Source: Bacteroidales bacterium UBA6244
GTDB lineage: Bacteria > Bacteroidota > Bacteroidia > Bacteroidales > F082
Assembly (NCBI GenBank): GCA_002440885.1
Contig: DJVY01000204.1
Coordinates: forward strand, 1-16,957
Reading direction: 5' to 3'
DNA: 16,957 nucleotides
Part shown: piece after piece, positions 1 through 6,456 of the stretch
Position numbering within the stretch: the first letter of the stretch is position 1
Layout: every line of letters begins with the position of its first letter
The notes under the pieces: generated by a model
The model's database searches: none
Told to the model about the DNA's origin: nothing
The model's input: the letters and a program-made list of their open reading frames with translations, nothing else
Translations under genes and position numbers: made by a program

Positions 1-30
1 CTGGCATTCGATAAGCATTATTTTCACTGG

Positions 31-82
31 AATCCAAAGTGCCGTAGGCACGACCGACTTTGAAAGCCTGGATTTTAATCCA
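31..82. repeat. REP-like imperfect inverted repeat
   Basis: A nested set of inverted repeats. AATCCA (31-36) pairs with TGGATT (69-74), AAAGT (36-40) with ACTTT (57-61), and GTGCC (39-43) with GGCAC (47-51) around a three-base GTA loop. TGGATT (69-74) can instead pair with AATCCA (77-82) across a TT loop. Together they give an imperfect hairpin of about 45 bases with one 7-base bulge (62-68). Dispersed palindromic units built on a core like GTGCC-GTA-GGCAC are, as I recall, common between genes in this phylum. Only one copy is visible here, so calling it a dispersed repeat is inference from its shape. Confidence 0.4.
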
Positions 83-142
83 CGCGCCAATGCGATCTGA
101 CTTCTAGTAGCTCAACCCTGACAAAAAACAATTAAAAAATCC

Positions 143-160
143 GATAATGAAACGATTATC
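143..160. promoter_or_regulatory. GATAAT-N6-ATTATC palindrome, copy 1
   Basis: The 18-base inverted repeat GATAATGAAACGATTATC has perfect 6-base arms around a 6-base spacer. The same arms and spacer length recur at 1342-1359, on the other side of the outer-membrane barrel gene. The form suits a dimeric regulator or a small hairpin. No regulator is visible to assign it to, so the function is inference. Confidence 0.3.
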
Positions 161-349
161 CCAAATTGACTTAACTTAAGTCCACACCACCCATTCAGCA
201 GAGTGTCGTTCCTCGCACTATTTTGACATACTAAGATCAGTGTGCGGGAATAAATATTGCATACCCGCCTCAATGATACTAAATATCAACGAGACAACAT
301 AGGCAGCTCCCTTATTTTTGCCTATTTATGAATATTTCAGGATGAAACC

Positions 350-1081
350 TTACAAGTGAATATTCACCGAAAGGAACCCCAACGGACCAAAGCGGGTTCT
401 GAATCCTGAGATTTTATTCTCATTCTCGATGCTATTACTGCTATTACTGTAGGTTACTTTCCCGGAGATGTATTCAGCAGTAAATTTGACTTCTGTCCCA
501 ACCGATAGATGGGGTGTGATAAAAAAATTGACGCCAAGCAGTGGGTTTATGCTAACTCCCACCTCTGAATATTTGTTGGTATTTATCGACCCATTGGCGT
601 AATCATTTTCACTCTCAGATTTCACGTTTGTAAGGGAGGTAGACAAATCCAGTCCATAGTAAATATTGACACGCGAATAGGTTAAATGCCATTCATAGCC
701 CAAGTTCAATTGGGTCGCAAAACCAACTATCGTATAGGTAGCGTTACTCGAACTTTTTTCTTCGTTTTTCATGTTACTATAATTGAGGTTGGCACCAAGT
801 CTTATGGCTCCTTTTGTATTATGAAACTTAACGCCAACAAATAGTTCCGGACGAGGAGCGTAATCTCCCAAATAAAAATCAACGTAGTAATCACCGTTTA
901 TATCATAATAATAATACGGGTATACGAGGTTGTTCTTTGCGAAAATATTGGACACAGCAACATTTACCTCGGTTTTTTTGTTGTTAAACTCCTGTTTTTG
1001 TGCCTCCTGAGCACAAATGGAAGATGCAAAAAACGAAACGAAGAATACACTCAACAGAATAATGGAAATTGACTTTTTCAT
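350..1081 (-). CDS. Secreted outer-membrane beta-barrel protein
   Basis: A 243-residue protein with a clear signal peptide: MKK, a hydrophobic stretch to about residue 22, then SSICA before QE, a plausible signal peptidase I site near residues 24-25. The mature part alternates short polar and aromatic/glycine-rich segments, such as FVGVKFHNTKGAIRLGANLNY, LNLGYEWHL, INPLLGVNFFITPHLSVGTEVKF and the end LGFLSVNIHL. This is the pattern of a small 8-10-stranded barrel of the porin-family/OMP_b-brl type common in Bacteroidota. The C-terminal residue is Leu rather than the usual Phe. Substrate or role cannot be read from the sequence. It stands alone, divergent from gapA across 460 bases. The ATG is supported by the signal peptide directly after it. 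Confidence 0.7.
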   Translation of the reverse strand: MKKSISIILLSVFFVSFFASSICAQEAQKQEFNNKKTEVNVAVSNIFAKNNLVYPYYYYDINGDYYVDFYLGDYAPRPELFVGVKFHNTKGAIRLGANLNYSNMKNEEKSSSNATYTIVGFATQLNLGYEWHLTYSRVNIYYGLDLSTSLTNVKSESENDYANGSINTNKYSEVGVSINPLLGVNFFITPHLSVGTEVKFTAEYISGKVTYSNSSNSIENENKISGFRTRFGPLGFLSVNIHL

Positions 1082-1141
1082 GGTAAAATGGTTTGTTTAT
1101 AATTTTTGTTGAATTCGAGTTAAAATACAACTCTTCAATTG

Positions 1142-1149
1142 CAAATTTA
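1142..1149 (-). promoter_or_regulatory. Putative -7 box for the barrel gene
   Basis: Read on the minus strand this is TAAATTTG, a full match to the Bacteroidota -7 consensus TAnnTTTG. It lies about 60 bases upstream of the barrel-protein ATG. No -33 TTG appears at the usual 19-21-base spacing; the nearest is about 12 bases away. It is a candidate only. Confidence 0.35.
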
Positions 1150-1211
1150 ATAACAAAAACTCAATTGACATTAAAAATGGCTAATTCATTTTTGAGGTGC
1201 TCTTACTACTT

Positions 1212-1282
1212 CTGTGTACCTTTGCGGCATAGCTAATAAGTTGTTACACGGAGGTATAAAAAAGTCACAGAGGTACGCAAAG
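1212..1282. repeat. Decayed CACAGAGGTA-type short-unit repeat
   Basis: CACGGAGGTA (1247-1256) and CACAGAGGTA (1266-1275) are 9/10 identical and start exactly 19 bases apart, giving two tandem 19-base units that match at 13 of 19 positions. An inverted fragment of the same family, CTGTGTACCTTTGCG, lies at 1212-1226. The vocabulary resembles the CACAGAGG/CTCTGTG repeats I recall scattered between genes of many bacteria. Assigning it to such a family is inference. Confidence 0.4.
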
Positions 1283-1341
1283 AAAATCTCCGGACAGAAA
1301 TAGTATCTGTAATTAACAGTATATCAATGCCGTTTATGTTT

Positions 1342-1359
1342 GATAATAATTTAATTATC
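1342..1359. promoter_or_regulatory. GATAAT-N6-ATTATC palindrome, copy 2
   Basis: GATAATAATTTAATTATC has the same 6-base arms and spacer length as the palindrome at 143-160. The spacer differs (AATTTA here, GAAACG there), so the arms are what is shared. It lies about 100 bases upstream of the gapA promoter and about 260 bases upstream of the barrel gene. It may be an operator; the AT-rich context makes chance a real alternative. Confidence 0.3.
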
Positions 1360-1462
1360 TGATTTTCACTAAATAGGATTAACTGCCAAGCTTGAGTCAA
1401 TTATATTTACAGCACCTCGAAAAAAGAATTACCCGAATAATAGCAAATCAAAAAATTCTCAA

Positions 1463-1492
1463 TTGTGGGTCTCCCGAAAAGGAGTACCTTTA
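1463..1492 (+). promoter_or_regulatory. gapA promoter, Bacteroidota type
   Basis: TTG at 1463-1465 is followed by 19 bases and then TACCTTTA at 1485-1492. This fits the TTG-N19-TAnnTTTG layout of the Bacteroidota primary sigma factor with one mismatch in the last base. Transcription would begin near 1498 and leave a leader of about 40 bases before the gapA ATG. Confidence 0.55.
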
Positions 1493-1541
1493 CTTCCCAA
1501 ATTCATCACCTCACAAACATGTGATAAACACTGTTTTATAA

Positions 1542-2555
1542 ATGAAAAAGATTAGAATTGCCATCAATGGCTTTGGCAGAATTGGCCGTGTAACCTTGCG
1601 TAAGATTCTTGAGAATGAAAAAATGGAGGTTGTGGCGATAAACGATTTGTCAGATCCGGCCAACCTGGCTCATCTGTTTAAATACGACTCGGTACAACGT
1701 GAGTTTAAGGGTAGTGTGGAACATAACCAGAATCAAATCATTATTAACGGCCTCCCCATCACGGTACTAAATGAGCCAAACCCGGGAAAACTGCCATGGA
1801 AAGCCATGCAAATAGACGTTGTGATTGAGTCGACCGGGTTGTTCATCGAAAAAGCCTCAGCAATGCGGCATGTTACCGAGTCAGGAGCGCGAAAGGTAAT
1901 CATCTCGGCTCCGGCTAAAGGCGAAAGCGATGACGTAAAATTTGTAGTTCTGGGAGTAAACGACGAGGTCATCGACCGAAACGATGTCATCATCTCAAAT
2001 GCCTCCTGTACCACCAACAATGTAGCGCCGCTGATTAAAATTCTGGACACGCACTTCGGCATTGAAAAGGGTTTTATCACCACCGTACATTCGTACACCA
2101 AAGACCAGAACCTGGTGGATGGTCCACACAAAGACTGGCGGCGGGGTCGTGCAGCGGCCTATTCCATCGTTCCTACAACCACAGGAGCAGCCAAAGCGGC
2201 CACACGCATTTTCCCTCACCTGAAAAACAACCTCGGTGGGGCTGGCATCCGGGTTCCCGTGCCGGATGGATCGCTAACCGACTTTACCTGCACACTCAGA
2301 AAATCGACCAGCGTGGAGGAATTGAACAGGCTGTTTAAAGCTGCCGCGCAAGGACACATGAAGGGCATCCTGCAATACACAGAAGATCCGATAGTTTCGG
2401 TAGATGTAATCGGGAATACCCACTCCGCAGTTTTTGATGCAAACCTAACTGCTGTTTTGGGCGACAAAAACAAATTGGTAAAAGTAGTGGCCTGGTACGA
2501 CAACGAAATGGGTTATTCGACACGCCTTGTCGAACTCATCGAAAAATTTGTTTAA
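1542..2555 (+). CDS. gapA: Glyceraldehyde-3-phosphate dehydrogenase
   Basis: Converts glyceraldehyde-3-phosphate, phosphate and NAD+ to 1,3-bisphosphoglycerate in cytosolic glycolysis/gluconeogenesis. The protein is 337 residues, normal for the family. The Rossmann motif INGFGRIGR is at 8-16. The end of the second strand reads AINDL (32-36), with the Asp typical of NAD-preferring enzymes. The catalytic site SNASCTTNN has the nucleophile Cys156, and His183 lies in TTVHSYT. The catalytic domain continues with RRGRAAAYSIVPTTTGAAKA and ends with WYDNEMGYSTR. The ATG is the only start that keeps the complete nucleotide-binding motif, and a good promoter lies about 50 bases upstream. The stop overlaps the stop of the convergent lpxH within one TTAA. 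Family assignment is firm; cofactor preference is inferred. Confidence 0.97.
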   Translation: MKKIRIAINGFGRIGRVTLRKILENEKMEVVAINDLSDPANLAHLFKYDSVQREFKGSVEHNQNQIIINGLPITVLNEPNPGKLPWKAMQIDVVIESTGLFIEKASAMRHVTESGARKVIISAPAKGESDDVKFVVLGVNDEVIDRNDVIISNASCTTNNVAPLIKILDTHFGIEKGFITTVHSYTKDQNLVDGPHKDWRRGRAAAYSIVPTTTGAAKAATRIFPHLKNNLGGAGIRVPVPDGSLTDFTCTLRKSTSVEELNRLFKAAAQGHMKGILQYTEDPIVSVDVIGNTHSAVFDANLTAVLGDKNKLVKVVAWYDNEMGYSTRLVELIEKFV

Positions 2556-3328
2556 TCTACTGTCGTGCCCTGTGGATAACGGAGGAGTTGCATGGCTTCC
2601 TCGTGAAAAACAGCATAGGTAAAATGGGTGATCCAATCACCGAGTATCACCAGCTGTGTGTGATCGCCGATGGATTCCAACACTGGAACATGGCGGTGCC
2701 CAAATATGAAGTAATTGATAGACTCATTTTGCTTTAGCTGATTCAGTGCAAAGTCGAGAAGGACACCTTTCTGCTGATCGGGTTCATTTTCCAGCGTTCC
2801 GGCTTTGGCCAGATTCGCCAATCGGCTGCGTCCCGAAAAATACAAACCCATGCGTGTTCCAATATCCGGATGTAGCCACCTGAACAAAAACTGATTAGGT
2901 TTAAACTCAAAAACCTTTTTCAGGAATTTATAACCATGATCACCAGGCCCAAGCCCATCGCCATGCGCCAGAAAAAACGTACGACCGCCGATGGTGCGAA
3001 CAACAGGCTCGCGGTGTAACTGAATGTTGATTTCTTTGGCCAGGTAATCGAACGCCCATACATCGTGGTTTCCGCGAAAAACATGCACTATAATGCCTGC
3101 ATCGGTTATCTCGGCCAATTTCCCCAGCAACCGCACAAATCCTTTTGGGACGACTGTTTTGTATTCAAACCAAAAATCGAAAATATCGCCCATTAAAAAG
3201 ATCTCGGCGGCATCCACGGCGACTTGTGTAAGCCACGAAACCAGCATCTTTTCCCGTTTCAGGCTGCTGGCGTAATCCGGAATGCCGAGATGAAAATCAG
3301 AGGCAAAATACAGCTTAGTCCTTTCCAA
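2552..3328 (-). CDS. lpxH: UDP-2,3-diacylglucosamine hydrolase
   Basis: Cleaves the pyrophosphate of UDP-2,3-diacylglucosamine to give lipid X and UMP, the fourth step of lipid A synthesis, at the inner membrane. It is a 258-residue calcineurin-like metallophosphoesterase with all metal motifs: DFHLG (Asp11, His13), MGDIFD (Asp48), RGNHD (Asn87, His88), AHGDG (His122) and GHRH (His211, His213). The arginine/aromatic-rich middle (residues 145-170) suits the LpxH lid. The start is odd. No ATG or GTG lies between the preceding gene's stop and the first metal motif, so TTG at 3328 is the likely start, 9 bases after that stop and in the same frame. It is the last gene of an operon with lpxK and the nucleoside phosphorylase. 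A generic UDP-sugar hydrolase is possible, but lpxK two genes upstream supports lpxH. Confidence 0.88.
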   Translation of the reverse strand: MERTKLYFASDFHLGIPDYASSLKREKMLVSWLTQVAVDAAEIFLMGDIFDFWFEYKTVVPKGFVRLLGKLAEITDAGIIVHVFRGNHDVWAFDYLAKEINIQLHREPVVRTIGGRTFFLAHGDGLGPGDHGYKFLKKVFEFKPNQFLFRWLHPDIGTRMGLYFSGRSRLANLAKAGTLENEPDQQKGVLLDFALNQLKQNESINYFIFGHRHVPVLESIGDHTQLVILGDWITHFTYAVFHEEAMQLLRYPQGTTVD

Positions 3329-3337
3329 ACCAAATAT

Positions 3338-4156
3338 TTATAACGATACTACTTCTGCTACCATATGCTTAAACAAAGCAATAAGTTTTGGTGTAACACG
3401 ACCCACCGCTTCCATCACCTCCTGATGCGAAATCTCGATGATCTTGCCTTCGACACCCAAATCGGATATTACGGAAACGGCAAAAACAGGTAATTTCATA
3501 TGCCGCGCCACAATTACCTCGGGTACTGTCGACATGCCTACGGCGTCGGCTCCCAGAGTTTTTATGTATTTATATTCAGCCGGGGTTTCGTAAGTTGGCC
3601 CGGTTACTCCGGCATAAACGCCTGTTTTATAATGAATTCCCAGATGCCGTGCATTTTTCTTGGCTACCGAAAGCAGCTGTTTGTCATAAGCTTCGCTCAT
3701 GTCGACAAAACGTGGCCCGAATTCTTCCAGGTTGGCTCCAATCAATGGATTGGGCATCAGGTTGATATGGTCGGTAATAAACATAATGTCGCCTACTTCA
3801 AAATCGGCATTCACGCCGCCACTGGCATTTGAAACAAACAAATATTTTATCCCAAGTTGTTTTAGCACCCTTACCGGGAAAGTAACCTCCTGCATGGAAT
3901 AACCTTCATAAAAATGAAAGCGACCTTGCATGGCAACCACCTTTACCCCGTTGAGCACGCCAAAAATTAACCTCCCCTGATGTCCTTTTACCGTAGAAAC
4001 GGGAAAGTTTGGAATCTCGTGATAGGGAATTACCGAAAGGGGTTCGATTTCGTTGGCCAGCTCGCCGATGCCTGATCCTAAAATGATGCCAATCAATGGA
4101 GTGGCTGTGGTTTTTCTCTGAATATAATTAACTGTTTCTTCTATTCGACTTAACAT
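3338..4156 (-). CDS. Purine nucleoside phosphorylase, trimeric class
   Basis: Phosphorolyses purine (deoxy)nucleosides to free base and (deoxy)ribose-1-phosphate in purine salvage. It has 272 residues, the usual size for the low-mass trimeric family (punA/PNP type). Visible motifs are GIILGSGIG (23-31, phosphate loop), GRFHFYEG (78-85), VSNASGG (108-114), GPTYETPAEY (186-195, with the base-binding Glu190), GMSTVPE (207-213) and SVISDLGVEG (228-237), followed by His244. The position matching Asn243 of the human enzyme, which reads purine O6/N7, is Asp232 here. The ATG overlaps the end of lpxK by 29 bases, so the two are probably translationally coupled; lpxH follows after 9 bases. A methylthioadenosine phosphorylase is less likely on motif wording but not excluded. 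Confidence 0.93.
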   Translation of the reverse strand: MLSRIEETVNYIQRKTTATPLIGIILGSGIGELANEIEPLSVIPYHEIPNFPVSTVKGHQGRLIFGVLNGVKVVAMQGRFHFYEGYSMQEVTFPVRVLKQLGIKYLFVSNASGGVNADFEVGDIMFITDHINLMPNPLIGANLEEFGPRFVDMSEAYDKQLLSVAKKNARHLGIHYKTGVYAGVTGPTYETPAEYKYIKTLGADAVGMSTVPEVIVARHMKLPVFAVSVISDLGVEGKIIEISHQEVMEAVGRVTPKLIALFKHMVAEVVSL

Positions 4157-5195
4157 ATTTCGTTAGTTGGTTGATTAAATTGGTTTCGTCCAGTCCGTGC
4201 AATTTCATCTGAACCGGAACATAAAACAATGGCAATTCATTGAGCTCGCTAAGATACTCAGATTTCACAAGGCGCATGGCATCTTTTTCAGTAGTTACAA
4301 TAATTTTGTTCAGGCCAAAAGTATCTTCGTACACACGCCGTATATGTTGTAACTCTTTGCGGTTGTATTTATGGTGATCGGGATAATCGAGAACGATAAG
4401 CTCTGTGCACAGGTCACGCAGGTATTCCTGGTAAGGATAACTGTTGGCAATACCTGAAAACATGATGATAATGCGGGCCTTTTTAAAGACACTGACGTCG
4501 GTCTTTTCAGGAAAAGAAATGGGTTCTCCGTAGTCGAGATAAGAAAAATAAAGCGACTGATGAGCAGAAGGTTTTAGCACACCTTTTACACGCCGGCGGG
4601 TAATGGGCGACAGCACTTTGTTGGTTTTGGTGACTAAAATAATATCGGCTCGTTTGGCTTGCGCCACCACATCGCGCAAACTACCTGTGGGCAGGAGGTA
4701 GTCTTCCATGTAAAGTTTATGAATATCGGTTAAAAGTATCGACAACCCGGGTTTTATATACCTGTGTTGGAACGCATCGTCGAGTAACACCAACTCCAAC
4801 TGCGGATCGTCGTCCATCAGACTGCGAACACCTTCTACCCGATCTTCATCCACAGCTACCTTGATTTTCCCCTCAAACTTACGCAAGTACTGCATGGGTT
4901 CATCACCAATGTCTTCATGACTGGAAAATTGGTTGGCATATAAAAACCCTTTCGATTTGCGCCCGTACCCCCGGCTCAGCACCGCCAAACGATGCTCGTT
5001 GGCAAAATGCCTGATCAGGTACTCCACGAAAGGTGTCTTCCCGGTACCACCTAAACACAAATTCCCCACTCCTATGACAGGCATCGGAAAGGCATGGGTT
5101 TTGAGTATCCCTACATCAAACAGCCAATGCCTGAATCGAATAATCCACCCGTAAAGCCATGCCACAGGAAACAATAAAAACCGCAATGAATTCAT
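4128..5195 (-). CDS. lpxK: Tetraacyldisaccharide 4'-kinase
   Basis: Phosphorylates the 4' position of the tetraacyldisaccharide 1-phosphate precursor to give lipid IVA, at the cytoplasmic face of the inner membrane. It is 355 residues, within the family range. An N-terminal hydrophobic helix (about 4-19) is followed by the Walker A loop GNLCLGGTGKT (44-54), LSRGYGRK (73-80), GDEP (97-100), VDEDRVEG (115-122), LLDDAFQHR (137-145, catalytic acidic pair), LPTGSLRD (168-175), YPDHHKY (271-277) and TEKD (302-305). All expected catalytic elements are present. It is the first gene of the minus-strand operon, and its last 29 bases overlap the nucleoside phosphorylase. The ATG is supported by the membrane helix directly after it. 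I see no clear -7 box in the 142-base divergent gap upstream. Confidence 0.95.
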   Translation of the reverse strand: MNSLRFLLFPVAWLYGWIIRFRHWLFDVGILKTHAFPMPVIGVGNLCLGGTGKTPFVEYLIRHFANEHRLAVLSRGYGRKSKGFLYANQFSSHEDIGDEPMQYLRKFEGKIKVAVDEDRVEGVRSLMDDDPQLELVLLDDAFQHRYIKPGLSILLTDIHKLYMEDYLLPTGSLRDVVAQAKRADIILVTKTNKVLSPITRRRVKGVLKPSAHQSLYFSYLDYGEPISFPEKTDVSVFKKARIIIMFSGIANSYPYQEYLRDLCTELIVLDYPDHHKYNRKELQHIRRVYEDTFGLNKIIVTTEKDAMRLVKSEYLSELNELPLFYVPVQMKLHGLDETNLINQLTKYVKSNRRNS

Positions 5196-5231
5196 CGGTT
5201 ATTTGTGTTTTATGTATTTTTAACCCCCATC

Positions 5232-5265
5232 TTTGTCACCAAAATTCCTTTTGTTTGTATCTTTG
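5232..5265 (+). promoter_or_regulatory. Promoter for the nif3-like operon
   Basis: TATCTTTG at 5258-5265 is a full match to TAnnTTTG. TTTG at 5232-5235 lies 22 bases upstream, slightly longer than the usual spacing. Transcription would start near 5272, giving a leader of about 65 bases before the ATG at 5338. Confidence 0.45.
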
Positions 5266-5337
5266 GAATCGGTATTGACATATCGTGGACTAAAGTATAA
5301 AAAATCTGTTTATCACAAAATAAAGTTTTTGTAAAAT

Positions 5338-6438
5338 ATGTCAGTTAAACTAGCCAGTATAATAGCCTTTCTCGAAAATCTTGCTCCGGTTTCGTTACAG
5401 GAATCCTACGATAATTCGGGGTTATTGATCGGATCACCGGAACAGATGGTGAACAAAGCGCTGATTACCCTTGATGTAACGCCAGAGGTAATTGAGGAGG
5501 CCGTAGCCCATGGTTGCGACCTGATTATAGCCCATCACCCGCTAATTTTCAAGGGTTTAAAACGCATTACCGGAAGCTCCGAAGTAGAAACCTGTGTTAT
5601 CGAAGCCATACGAAACCACCTGGCTATTTATGCCATACACACAAACCTCGACAATATAACATCAGGTGTGAACAGCCAGTTGGCCAGGAAGCTAGACCTG
5701 ATAAACACACGTATCCTGGCTCCAAAAACGGGCAGCCTAAAAAAAATTGTCACCTTCTGCCCTACTGAATATGCCCACAAGGTGAGGATGGCTCTTTTTG
5801 ATGCAGGAGGCGGTCATATCGGTAATTACAGCCATTGCAGCTTCAACCAGGCAGGCGAAGGTACATTTATGGGATTGGAAAACAGTCAGCCCTTCGTTGG
5901 TGAAAAAGAAAAATTACATACCGAAGCTGAAACCAGAATTGAAACCATTGTTCCTTCTTTTAAAGTGAATGCGGTAATCAACGCCATGCTCGAGGTCCAT
6001 CCCTATGAAGAGGTAGCTTACGACATCTACCCACTCGAAAATATTTATACCGCTATTGGCAGCGGGATGATTGGCACATTAGAGGAGCCGTTGCCCCCGA
6101 TAGAGTTTCTTAACAAAATAAAGAAAAACCTGGGCTGTCAGCACATCAAACACAATCAGCTGATACCGCACGAGGTGCAAACGGTGGCCATTTGCGGAGG
6201 CAGTGGCAGTTTTTTAACAGAAGCGGCTTTCAGGGCAAAAGCCGATGTTTTTGTTACCGCAGACGTGAAATACCATGAGTTTTTTGAGCACCGCGGCAAG
6301 ATGACCATAGTGGATGCCGGGCACTTTGAAACCGAACAAGGTACAAAAGAATTGTTGGAAAGTTTATTAACCAAAAATTTTCCTAATTTTGCACTCCGAA
6401 TTTCAAAAAAGAACATCAATCCTGTTTCCTTTTTGTAA
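5338..6438 (+). CDS. Nif3-like dinuclear metal center protein
   Basis: A NIF3/YbgI/YqfO-family protein of 366 residues. These form ring-shaped hexamers with a two-metal site; some members are annotated as GTP cyclohydrolase I type 2 but the physiological role is unsettled. Metal ligands are visible: AHHPLIF (His66, His67), IHTNLDN (His101, Asp105) and, near the C-terminus, AGHFETE (His329, Glu333). The long form is seen: residues about 134-232, ending in HPYEEVAYD, make the inserted PII/CutA-like domain found in YqfO-type members and absent from the short YbgI type. An 18-base gap to the zinc-ribbon gene on the same strand indicates one operon. The ATG at 5338 gives the normal N-terminus (a helix followed by ESYDNSGLLIG). 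Confidence 0.92.
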   Translation: MSVKLASIIAFLENLAPVSLQESYDNSGLLIGSPEQMVNKALITLDVTPEVIEEAVAHGCDLIIAHHPLIFKGLKRITGSSEVETCVIEAIRNHLAIYAIHTNLDNITSGVNSQLARKLDLINTRILAPKTGSLKKIVTFCPTEYAHKVRMALFDAGGGHIGNYSHCSFNQAGEGTFMGLENSQPFVGEKEKLHTEAETRIETIVPSFKVNAVINAMLEVHPYEEVAYDIYPLENIYTAIGSGMIGTLEEPLPPIEFLNKIKKNLGCQHIKHNQLIPHEVQTVAICGGSGSFLTEAAFRAKADVFVTADVKYHEFFEHRGKMTIVDAGHFETEQGTKELLESLLTKNFPNFALRISKKNINPVSFL

Positions 6439-6456
6439 AACTGTAATCGAAGTACT

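Larger units (their letters stand above)
1..349. other. Left-edge region without a convincing gene
   Basis: No open frame here has a credible start and recognisable product. The stretch is rich in small inverted repeats: the REP-like hairpin near 31-82, GATAAT-N6-ATTATC at 143-160, the perfect odd palindrome GACTTAA-C-TTAAGTC at 168-182, GCGGG/CCCGC at 244-268, and ATAGGCA/TGCCTAT at 299-325. The last lies just downstream of the minus-strand barrel gene and could end its transcript, but no T-tract follows it on that strand, so I do not call a terminator. A short frame entering from the left edge and stopping at 98-100 is mentioned only as a possibility. Confidence 0.5.
1082..1541. other. Long divergent intergenic region (barrel gene / gapA)
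   Basis: 460 bases without a plausible gene, AT-rich. From left to right it holds a -7-like box for the barrel gene (1142-1149), an isolated TACCTTTG on the plus strand (1217-1224) with TTTG 22 bases upstream, a decayed short-unit repeat (1212-1282), the GATAAT-N6-ATTATC palindrome (1342-1359) and a good gapA promoter (1463-1492). If the TACCTTTG box is active it would make a leader of about 310 bases for gapA or a small untranslated RNA; no hairpin-plus-T terminator is visible to mark a discrete RNA. Confidence 0.5.

Noticed and set aside
2..100. Open frame entering from the left edge and stopping at 98-100
   Set aside because: It overlaps the REP-like inverted repeat, the opposite strand is equally open over most of it, and the peptide matches no family I recognise.
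299..325. Terminator for the barrel gene (ATAGGCA/TGCCTAT)
   Set aside because: The stem is only 7 bp with a 13-base loop and no T-run on the minus-strand 3' side.
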